From assembly GCF_000209655.1 (NCBI RefSeq), contig NC_015458.1:3782001-3846000 (forward strand): a stretch of 64,000 nucleotides of DNA. Direction: 5' to 3'. Under the pieces are notes generated by a model that did not search any database, was not told the origin of the DNA, and was given only the letters and a program-made list of their open reading frames with translations. The DNA comes from Pusillimonas sp. T7-7 (GTDB lineage Bacteria; Pseudomonadota; Gammaproteobacteria; Burkholderiales; Burkholderiaceae_B). A program made the translations under genes and the position numbers. Below are positions 57,693 to 64,000 of the stretch, piece by piece. Positions within the stretch are counted from its first letter, which is position 1; every line of letters starts with the position of its first letter.

Positions 57693-58574
57693 TCAGGATT
57701 TGCGCATGACCAGGTAAATGCCCGCAACGGCCAGCACCATGCCTGGCCAGGCCAGCACGGGAATGGCCTCGCCCAGTATGGGAAAGGCAAGCAGGGCGGT
57801 GGTGGGCGGCACCAGGCAGAATAGGGCGGAAACACGCGATGCCTCGCCGCGCCGGACCATGGCCAGCAGCAAGGAAATGGCAATGATGGAATTGCCTACG
57901 ACCAGATAGGCCAGGGAAGCAAACAGGCCTATGGTCCATTGCACCTGCATGGGTTCCAGCAAAAAAGCCAGGGGTGCGGCAACGGCCAGCCCGACGGTGT
58001 ACTGAATCATATTCGCCGAGATGGGGTGCACCTCGGTGCCGTAGCGTTTTTCCCATAAAGTGCCTCCCGTCATGCAAAGCAGGGCCAGCACGCCGTACAG
58101 CAACCCGGCTGTCGAGGCGACTTCTACCGCAGACTTGGCAAAAATGACGATGCCCGCACCCACGACGCCCATCAACAATCCGGCCCAGCGTATGGCGCCG
58201 ACGCGTTCAGACGCGATGGCGGGAGCAAGCAGACCCACCAACAAAGGTTGCTGGGCGGTGATGATGGCCAGGGCGCCAGCCGATACGCCTTGTTTCAAGC
58301 TCAGATAGGCAAATGAGAAGTAGCCAGCCTGCACCAGCAGCCCCACAATCGACAGATGCATCCAGACTTGGGGCGTGGCCGGCAACGGAGGACGAAGCCA
58401 CAGGCAGGGGATGGCAAGAATCGCCACGACGCAGGCGTAGCGCAGCGCTAAAAATGTAAATGGGTCGGCGTAGGCCAGCCCCAGTTTCAGGAAGATGAAG
58501 CCGAAGGACCATAGCAACAGGAAGAGCGCGGGTGCAGCCGCAAGCCACAGCGGCGTTCCCTGTGAAGTCGGCAT
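57693..58574 (-). CDS. EamA/DMT-superfamily transporter
   Basis: A 293-residue inner-membrane carrier with ten predicted helices in two EamA repeats (first about 8-135, second about 150-290). Typical stretches are LLWSFGFIFLKLGLAYADPFTFLALRY and VGNSIIAISLLLAMVRRGEASRVSALFCLVPPTTALLAF. The start at 58574 (MPTSQGTPLW) was preferred over one at 58652, which would run into the upstream gene. The substrate is unknown; the family exports amino acids, nucleobases and other metabolites. Confidence 0.91.
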   Translation of the reverse strand: MPTSQGTPLWLAAAPALFLLLWSFGFIFLKLGLAYADPFTFLALRYACVVAILAIPCLWLRPPLPATPQVWMHLSIVGLLVQAGYFSFAYLSLKQGVSAGALAIITAQQPLLVGLLAPAIASERVGAIRWAGLLMGVVGAGIVIFAKSAVEVASTAGLLYGVLALLCMTGGTLWEKRYGTEVHPISANMIQYTVGLAVAAPLAFLLEPMQVQWTIGLFASLAYLVVGNSIIAISLLLAMVRRGEASRVSALFCLVPPTTALLAFPILGEAIPVLAWPGMVLAVAGIYLVMRKS

Positions 58575-58611
58575 CAGCTTGGCCGGAATAACGGCAGCCG
58601 GCGTGCTCGGA

Positions 58612-59064
58612 TCAAGCCAGGCTGCCCACGCCGCGCGCCATGAGCGCCGCACAGAGAATCAGTGCCGCCAGGGCGATCAGTTCGAGCTTGATAGTGCGGC
58701 GCAACTGTTGCATTTTTTGGGGTGAGGGGGCAGGCGCCCGGCCGGCTTTGATTTCGGATCGCCACGACAGGAATTCTTTGGTTGGCTGTATGGACAGTAT
58801 GCCGATAAGTACGAACAGAGCCAGTTTCAGCAGGAAAGGAATGTTGCTGAAGTAAAACGCAGCGCCTTTCTCAAAATAGAAAACGCGCAGCAGGCCAATG
58901 ATCAGCACGGCGCCCGCCATTGCGCCAAAAATCATATCGGCAAACACCAGCTTGCGGGCCAGGGAGACGGTCAGGTGCTCACGCGTTAACGTAAACTCGA
59001 CCGCCAGGGCGGCGACCAGGGCAAAAGCGGCAAAGTGGTGCAGGAAAGCAAATAATGAGCTCAA
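58612..59064 (-). CDS. DUF2214-family membrane protein
   Basis: A 150-residue protein with four membrane helices (FAAFALVAALAVEFTL, FGAMAGAVLIIGLLRVFYF, FLLKLALFVLIGILSI, LELIALAALILCAALMA). The block HHFAAFALVAALAVEF and ARKLVFADMIFGAMA place it in DUF2214, whose function is unknown. A conserved His pair lies in the first helix (residues 9-10) and could bind a heme or metal. It is upstream of the DMT transporter on the same strand with a 37 bp gap, perhaps in one transcript. Confidence 0.86.
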   Translation of the reverse strand: MSSLFAFLHHFAAFALVAALAVEFTLTREHLTVSLARKLVFADMIFGAMAGAVLIIGLLRVFYFEKGAAFYFSNIPFLLKLALFVLIGILSIQPTKEFLSWRSEIKAGRAPAPSPQKMQQLRRTIKLELIALAALILCAALMARGVGSLA

Positions 59065-59155
59065 GGTGCTTCCTTTATAACGAGTGCAGGCAAGGGGTTA
59101 TGATCAGGCATTCTGAACCTCGTCGCAAGACATTCAAAGAAAATAAAGCAGCAGG

Positions 59156-60382
59156 ATGGCATCCACACAACCCCGCGCCGAAAGCGTCCCTGTCTCATCG
59201 TCGCCTCGTAGCCGAGTGGCGACGATATTGTTGGGTTTCAGCCTGATGCTGATCGCTTTCAATTTGCGGCCCCTGTTTGCCAGCCTGTCTGTGTTATTGC
59301 CCGATGTGCTGCAACAAACCGGCTTGTCATCCGCCGGCGCTGGCTATCTGACGACATTGCCGGTGCTGTGCCTGGGTGTTTTTGCGCCTTTGGCGCCAAA
59401 AATAGCGGAAAGAATCGGGCCGGAACGCACGCTGCTGCTTGTGTTGCTGGTGCTGATGGCGGGAACGGCGCTGCGTGGGGTGGGGAATATGCCAGCGCTG
59501 TTTCTGGGCTCAGCCTTGGCGGGGGCGGCGATCGCCACGGGCAATGTCTTGCTGCCCAGCGTGGTCAAGCGTGATTTTTCCGGCCAAGCCGCCCTGATGA
59601 CGGGCCTCTACACCATGGCCTTGTGTGGCGGTGCTGCTTCGGCGGCAGCCTTGACGCTGCCTATAGCGCATGTTTTCGATGGTTCCTGGCGGGTGGGCCT
59701 GGCGGTTTGGGCGGTACCCGCCGCGCTGGTGGCATTGATCTGGGCGCCGCAAGCTCTGCGGATGCGCTCAGTGTCCGGGCGAACACGACGTCCGGCAAGC
59801 AGTTTGTGGCGTGATCCGCTGGCCTGGCATGTAACCTTTTTTATGGGCCTGCAGTCTGCCCTGGCGTATTGCGTGATGGGCTGGATGGCGCCCATCCTGC
59901 GGGCTCGTGGCCTGGATGGCATCGAGGCGGGACTGGTTGCATCGGTATCCATCATGGTGCAGGTTGTGACGTGTCTGCTGGTGCCTGCCCTGGCATTGCG
60001 ATTCAAAGATCAGAAATGGATTAATGTGAGCCTGGGCATGGTCGCCGCCATCGGGCTTCTAGGCATGCTGTACGCCCCCTTATCCACCGTCTGGGGATGG
60101 GCGGTATTCCAGGGTATAGGGCAGGGCGGCTTGTTCGCCATGGCCATGATGGTCATTGTGCTGCGATCGCCCGATTCGCACGTGGCGGCGCGTTTGTCCG
60201 GCATGGCCCAGGGGGTCGGCTATGTGCTGGCGGCATTTGGCCCCTTGCTGGTCGGGCTGCTGCACAGCCTGACGGGCAGCTACGATGCAAGCGGGTGGTT
60301 GTTCATGGTGCTGGGGCTATTGGTTGCCTTGAACGGCTGGGGCGCCGGCCGGGCCTTGTTGGTGCAGGACTTGCCCCTGTAA
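59156..60382 (+). CDS. MFS transporter, CynX/NimT family
   Basis: A 408-residue major facilitator carrier with twelve helices. The N-terminal LLGFSLMLIAFNLRPLFASLSVLLPDV is characteristic of the CynX (cyanate)/NimT (2-nitroimidazole) subfamily, and the cytoplasmic loop 2-3 motif is present in the form KIAERIGPERTLL. A Gln/Gly-rich late helix is FQGIGQGGLFAMAMM. Substrate unknown. It is divergent from DUF2214 and ends at a clear terminator. Confidence 0.9.
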   Translation: MASTQPRAESVPVSSSPRSRVATILLGFSLMLIAFNLRPLFASLSVLLPDVLQQTGLSSAGAGYLTTLPVLCLGVFAPLAPKIAERIGPERTLLLVLLVLMAGTALRGVGNMPALFLGSALAGAAIATGNVLLPSVVKRDFSGQAALMTGLYTMALCGGAASAAALTLPIAHVFDGSWRVGLAVWAVPAALVALIWAPQALRMRSVSGRTRRPASSLWRDPLAWHVTFFMGLQSALAYCVMGWMAPILRARGLDGIEAGLVASVSIMVQVVTCLLVPALALRFKDQKWINVSLGMVAAIGLLGMLYAPLSTVWGWAVFQGIGQGGLFAMAMMVIVLRSPDSHVAARLSGMAQGVGYVLAAFGPLLVGLLHSLTGSYDASGWLFMVLGLLVALNGWGAGRALLVQDLPL

Positions 60383-60480
60383 TGTAGGGGTTGTAAACTA
60401 TCTTGGTCGTCTATGTTTTGGCGGCGCGTATTCGGCTGAAGCAGCTTGATGTTATTTTGCTCTTGGCCCCATACAGCAAG

Positions 60481-60504
60481 CACGGAGTCGCCTCCGTGTT
60501 TTTT
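60481..60504 (+). terminator. Intrinsic terminator after the MFS gene
   Basis: CACGGAG and CTCCGTG pair around a TCGC loop and are followed directly by TTTTTT. It lies about 100 bp after the MFS stop and isolates the ahpC promoter from upstream transcription. Confidence 0.9.
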
Positions 60505-60516
60505 CGGGTCTACGTA

Positions 60517-60553
60517 ATAGAGTAAGGCTATTGGATTAATAATATTAATCAAT
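60517..60553 (+). promoter_or_regulatory. OxyR binding site of ahpC
   Basis: Four half-sites with exact 7 bp spacing are visible: ATAG-N7-CTAT-N7-ATAA-N7-CAAT, against the OxyR consensus ATAG-N7-CTAT-N7-ATAG-N7-CTAT. It ends immediately before the -35 box, the usual position for activation by oxidised OxyR. An extra ATAG-N7-CTAT pair occurs at 60565-60579. Confidence 0.8.
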
Positions 60554-60582
60554 TTTACAAATCAATAGTGAGTGCCTATACT
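60554..60582 (+). promoter_or_regulatory. Sigma-70 promoter of ahpC
   Basis: TTTACA at 60554-60559 and TATACT at 60577-60582 are separated by exactly 17 bp, close to consensus at both boxes. Transcription would start near 60589, about 40 bp before the ahpC start codon. Confidence 0.75.
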
Positions 60583-60627
60583 GATGACTTGTACAGATTT
60601 TTCAACCCTTTCAGACAAGGAAACGCA

Positions 60628-61191
60628 ATGTCCCTGATCAACACCAAAATCAAACCATTTAAAGCAACCGCATACCACAATGGCAAGTTCGTTGACGTCA
60701 GCGACGAATCCGTAGCGGGAAAATGGTCGGTTTTCGTTTTCTACCCTGCCGACTTTACATTCGTGTGCCCAACCGAACTGGAAGACTTGGCCGAGCAATA
60801 CGCTGAATTCCAGAAGCACGGCGTCGAAATCTACAGCGTTTCGACCGATACGCATTTCTCGCACAAAGCATGGCACGACACTTCCGATGCTATCGGCAAA
60901 GTGACTTACCCCATGATCGCCGACCCCACCCATGTTCTGGCCAAGAACTTCGAAGTTCTGATTGAAGAAGAAGGCGTGGCTCTGCGCGGTACTTTCGTGG
61001 TCAACCCAGAAGGCGAAATCAAGGTCATGGAAGTCCACGACAACGGTATTGGCCGCGTTGCGTCCGAACTGCTGCGCAAGGTCAAGGCCGCTCAATACAT
61101 CGCCGCTCATCCCGGTGAAGTTTGCCCCGCCAAATGGGAAGAAGGCGCCAAGACCCTGACTCCTTCGCTCGACCTGGTCGGCAAAATCTAA
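60628..61191 (+). CDS. ahpC: Alkyl hydroperoxide reductase subunit C
   Basis: A 187-residue typical 2-Cys peroxiredoxin, the same length as E. coli AhpC. The peroxidatic Cys is in [12 protein letters not shown] and the resolving Cys in [20 protein letters not shown] and [14 protein letters not shown] blocks complete the family picture. AAGGAAA precedes the ATG at 60628. It reduces hydrogen peroxide, organic peroxides and peroxynitrite. It is followed 108 bp later by its reductase ahpF. Confidence 0.98.
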   Translation: MSLINTKIKPFKATAYHNGKFVDVSDESVAGKWSVFVFYPADFTFVCPTELEDLAEQYAEFQKHGVEIYSVSTDTHFSHKAWHDTSDAIGKVTYPMIADPTHVLAKNFEVLIEEEGVALRGTFVVNPEGEIKVMEVHDNGIGRVASELLRKVKAAQYIAAHPGEVCPAKWEEGAKTLTPSLDLVGKI

Positions 61192-61299
61192 GTAAACGCT
61201 CGCTTGCGATAAGCGGGTACGTTATATAGCCGCTGCGTACGGGCCATGAGCTTGTATGCAGCTCTCCAGAAATTCCTCTTATCATGAAGGTGACTCGTT

Positions 61300-62898
61300 A
61301 TGTTGGATGCAAATCTTAAAACCCAGTTGAAATCCTATATGGAAATGGTCTCGCAACCCATCGAGATCGTGGCGTGCCTGGACGATGGCGCCAAGTCCCG
61401 TGAATTGCGTGAACTGCTCCAGGAAATCGAAGGGATGTCGGACAAGATTTCGCTGACCGAACGTAACGACAGCGACGAGCGCAAGCCATCGTTCACCATC
61501 AACCGCAGCGGCACCGACATCAGTGTGCGCTTTGCGGGCATCCCCATGGGTCACGAATTTACATCGCTGGTGCTGGCATTGCTGCAAGTTGGCGGCCATG
61601 CCATCAAGCTGGACGAGTCCGTGATCGAACAAATTCGCAATCTTGATGGCGACTTCAAGTTTGAAACCTATTTTTCCTTGTCCTGCCAGAACTGCCCTGA
61701 CGTGGTTCAGGCACTGAACGTCATGTCCATCATCAACCCGCGTATTCAGCACGTGGCCATCGATGGCGCCTTGTTCCAGGACGAAGTCGACGCGCGACAA
61801 ATCATGTCTGTGCCGACCATGTTCCTGAATGGCGAAGTGTTCGGGCAAGGCCGCTCCAGCGTCGAGGAAATCCTGGCCAGGCTGGATACTGGCGCCGCAG
61901 CACGCCGGGCTGAAGAAATCAGCGCCAAGGAAGCCTACGATGTACTGATTGTCGGTGGCGGTCCCGCCGGCGCGGCGGCAGCCGTTTATGCCGCTCGCAA
62001 GGGCATACGCACAGGTATCGTGGCTGAACGTTTTGGCGGGCAGGTGCTCGACACCATGGCCATCGAAAACTTCATTTCGGTGAAAGAAACTGAAGGGCCC
62101 AAGTTCGCGGCAGCGCTGGAGCAGCACGTCAAGGATTACGACGTTGACATCATGAACCTGCAAAAGGCCCAGGCGCTGGTGCCTGGCAAGGGCTTGACCG
62201 AAGTCCGTCTGGCCGATGGCGGTGTCGTGAAAGGCAAGACTGTCATTCTGGCAACCGGCGCGCGCTGGCGCGAAATCAACGTGCCCGGCGAGCGCGAATA
62301 CCGCAACAACGGTGTGGCCTACTGCCCGCACTGCGATGGTCCTTTGTTCAAGGGCAAGCGTGTGGCAGTTATTGGCGGTGGCAACTCCGGTGTTGAAGCG
62401 GCCATTGATCTGGCCGGCCTGGTCGCGCATGTAACGCTTATTGAGTTTGGCGATGCCTTGCGTGCCGATGCCGTGTTGCAGCGCAAGCTGCGCAGCCTGT
62501 CCAACGTGACCGTCATCATGTCGGCCCAAACCACCGAAATCCATGGCGATGGCAAGAAGGTCAATGGTCTGTCTTATAAAGACCGGACCACTGGCGAAAC
62601 GCTTAAAGTCGAACTGGAGGGTGTTTTCGTCCAGATCGGTCTGGTGCCCAATACCGAATGGCTGAAAGACACGCTGGCCTTGTCGCGTCATGGTGAAATC
62701 GAAATCGACGCCAAGGGGAAGACCTCCTTGCCCGGCGTATTTGCCGCCGGCGATTGCACCACCGTGCCTTACAAGCAGATCGTGATTTCGGCTGGCGACG
62801 GCGCCAAGGCGGCGCTCAGTGCCTTTGATCATCTGATACGCACTTCGGTGTCGGATGTTGACGAAACCGAGACAGTTCTTGAAACCGTGTCAGCCTGA
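61300..62898 (+). CDS. ahpF: Alkyl hydroperoxide reductase subunit F
   Basis: A 532-residue flavoprotein that passes electrons from NADH to AhpC. Its N-terminal double thioredoxin fold carries CxxC in [12 protein letters not shown]. The C-terminal thioredoxin-reductase part has FAD loop [21 protein letters not shown], the second CxxC in YCPHCDG, NAD loop [19 protein letters not shown] and a terminal FAADCT-like block ([13 protein letters not shown]). AAGG lies 9 bp before the ATG. It ends before a strong terminator. Confidence 0.98.
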   Translation: MLDANLKTQLKSYMEMVSQPIEIVACLDDGAKSRELRELLQEIEGMSDKISLTERNDSDERKPSFTINRSGTDISVRFAGIPMGHEFTSLVLALLQVGGHAIKLDESVIEQIRNLDGDFKFETYFSLSCQNCPDVVQALNVMSIINPRIQHVAIDGALFQDEVDARQIMSVPTMFLNGEVFGQGRSSVEEILARLDTGAAARRAEEISAKEAYDVLIVGGGPAGAAAAVYAARKGIRTGIVAERFGGQVLDTMAIENFISVKETEGPKFAAALEQHVKDYDVDIMNLQKAQALVPGKGLTEVRLADGGVVKGKTVILATGARWREINVPGEREYRNNGVAYCPHCDGPLFKGKRVAVIGGGNSGVEAAIDLAGLVAHVTLIEFGDALRADAVLQRKLRSLSNVTVIMSAQTTEIHGDGKKVNGLSYKDRTTGETLKVELEGVFVQIGLVPNTEWLKDTLALSRHGEIEIDAKGKTSLPGVFAAGDCTTVPYKQIVISAGDGAKAALSAFDHLIRTSVSDVDETETVLETVSA

Positions 62899-62931
62899 GG
62901 CCCCGCAGCCTAAGGCTTTGTCCTGACCCTG

Positions 62932-62967
62932 ATCCCCGCAAGGCGTGCGCCTTTGCGGGGATTTTTC
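62932..62967 (+). terminator. Intrinsic terminator after ahpF
   Basis: ATCCCCGCAA and TTGCGGGGAT pair around an inner GGC/GCC extension and GTGC loop, followed by TTTTTC. It lies about 35 bp after the ahpF stop. Confidence 0.9.
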
Positions 62968-63083
62968 TTTCTGCTGATTGCTGCTGGCGCAAAGCCTGCC
63001 GGCGACGGATACGCCGGCTGCTGTGTTCATACATTAAAATCGGTCATCACTTTGATTAAATGAATGAAAAGGACCCACCGGAC

Positions 63084-64000
63084 ATGGATGAAAAAATCAG
63101 AATTGGAATCGTCGGTTACGGAAACCTCGGGCGTGGCGTGGAACATGCCATTGCACAAAATCCCGACATGGCGCTGGTGGGTGTTTTCAGCCGCCGTGAT
63201 CCAGCCAGTGTGCAAACCTTGAAGGGTGTTCCGGTCCATCCGCTGGCGAATATTGGTGATTTCAAGAACGATATCGATGTCCTGATTTTGTGCGGCGGTT
63301 CCAAGAACGACTTGCCCGAGCAGGGGCCTGCTCTGGCTGCGCTGTTCAATACGGTAGACAGCTACGATACCCACGCCAAAATTCCTGAATATTTCGATGC
63401 GGTCAATAAATCTGCCGAGTCGGGCGACAACATTGCACTGATTTCGGTAGGCTGGGATCCGGGCCTGTTTTCATTGAACCGTTTGTTTGGCGAAGCGGTG
63501 CTGCCGCAGGGCGCTACCTATACCTTTTGGGGCAAGGGGCTGAGCCAGGGGCATTCCGATGCCGTGCGCCGGGTAGCGGGGGTCAAGGCGGCTGTGCAAT
63601 ACACCATACCTGCGGCCGATGCCGTCGAGCAGGTGCGCAGCGGGTCACTGCCCAGCCTGTCGACGCGTCAGAAGCATACGCGTGAATGCTTTGTTGTTCT
63701 TGAATCAGGTGCGGATGCGGTCCAGGTCGAGCAGGCTATTGTGACCATGCCGGATTACTTTGCCGACTACGATACCAGCGTCAACTTCATCAGCGAAGCA
63801 GAACTGAAGCGTGATCATGCGGCCATGCCTCACGGCGGCTTCGTGATCCGCAGCGGTAAAACCGGCCAGGGTTCAACCCAGGTCATTGAGTATTCGCTGA
63901 AACTGGAAAGCAATCCGGAGTTCACCTCCAGTGTGTTGGTGGCGTATGCCCGTGCGGTGTTCCGGCTGAGTGGTCAGGGGCAGACTGGCGCCAGAACCGT
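63084..64000 (+). CDS. ddh: meso-Diaminopimelate D-dehydrogenase (3' end cut by window)
   Basis: The first 305 codons of a dehydrogenase whose known relatives are about 320-330 residues, so only the last 15-25 are missing. The N-terminal NADP loop is IGIVGYGNLGRGVEHAI, followed by GVFSRRDP. Substrate-binding stretches VDSYDTHAKIPEYFDAV, SVGWDPGLFSLNRLFGEAVL, FWGKGLSQGHSDAVRR and MPDYFADYD...MPHGGFVI match meso-DAP dehydrogenases. It makes or consumes meso-diaminopimelate in one step with NADPH and ammonia. AGGA precedes the ATG at 63084; an in-frame ATG at 63060 is an alternative. No transcription partner is visible upstream. Confidence 0.93.
   Translation, partial: MDEKIRIGIVGYGNLGRGVEHAIAQNPDMALVGVFSRRDPASVQTLKGVPVHPLANIGDFKNDIDVLILCGGSKNDLPEQGPALAALFNTVDSYDTHAKIPEYFDAVNKSAESGDNIALISVGWDPGLFSLNRLFGEAVLPQGATYTFWGKGLSQGHSDAVRRVAGVKAAVQYTIPAADAVEQVRSGSLPSLSTRQKHTRECFVVLESGADAVQVEQAIVTMPDYFADYDTSVNFISEAELKRDHAAMPHGGFVIRSGKTGQGSTQVIEYSLKLESNPEFTSSVLVAYARAVFRLSGQGQTGART

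Noticed and set aside
61282..62832. Long open frame (516 codons) antisense to ahpF
   Set aside because: A shadow of a highly expressed gene; no domain or start signal, and ahpF itself is complete.

Overview
The window looks like chromosome of a Betaproteobacterium in the order Burkholderiales, most likely family Alcaligenaceae (Bordetella/Achromobacter/Pusillimonas side). This is inferred from several things: two orphan Bug-type (tripartite tricarboxylate) solute receptors, the ribB-ribH-nusB-thiL-pgpA-pncC gene order, a RibB with a decayed GTP-cyclohydrolase domain, the nba-type 3-hydroxyanthranilate genes, and a G+C-rich intergenic repeat. No rRNA, tRNA, CRISPR array, prophage or intact insertion sequence was seen. 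Genes are closely packed on both strands, with many 1-17 bp overlaps.

Layout. 0.1-11.4 kb: a catabolic region with a VOC-protein remnant, a cytoplasmic sulfatase, two Bug receptors, MarR and LysR regulators, a dihydrodipicolinate-synthase-family lyase paired with an acetolactate-synthase-like ThDP enzyme, an FMN alpha-hydroxyacid oxidase and a galactarate-dehydratase-like enzyme. Together they suggest import and breakdown of sugar-acid or hydroxy-acid substrates. 11.6-16.1 kb: an unknown membrane protein, a patatin-like hydrolase and a TonB siderophore receptor behind a Fur-like box. 16.1-20.3 kb: thiopurine methyltransferase followed by the lower 3-hydroxyanthranilate (kynurenine/2-nitrobenzoate) pathway, nbaE-nbaF-nbaC-nbaD. 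20.4-25.2 kb: transhydrogenase pntAA-pntAB-pntB, a YidB-like protein and metY. 25.4-32.2 kb: AsmA with a stand-alone MOSC N-terminal domain protein, ferredoxin, coaD, rsmD/ftsY, and a CYTH protein with a shortened CHAD part. 32.3-36.7 kb: a PhnCDEE-type ABC transporter and an IclR regulator. 36.7-42.4 kb: a direct repeat, the riboflavin/NusB/ThiL operon, convergent pyrF, and dgkA. 42.5-44.7 kb: groES-groEL with a perfect CIRCE operator.

44.7-48.2 kb holds the most unusual unit. It is a three-gene operon coding for a small Tat-exported protein, a LodA/GoxA-type cysteine-tryptophylquinone amino-acid oxidase that lacks its own signal peptide, and a LodB-type flavoprotein that would mature it. 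48.5-56.5 kb is devoted to iron: a YqjI-like PadR regulator with a siderophore-interacting ferric reductase, an FMN oxidase, PiuC, a Fiu/PiuA-like receptor followed by a strong terminator, and a divergent OmpR-type two-component system. 56.5-64 kb holds a glycine-zipper lipoprotein, an FMN reductase, two membrane proteins, a CynX-type MFS carrier, ahpC-ahpF behind a four-half-site OxyR box and a recognisable sigma-70 promoter, and a meso-diaminopimelate dehydrogenase cut by the window end.
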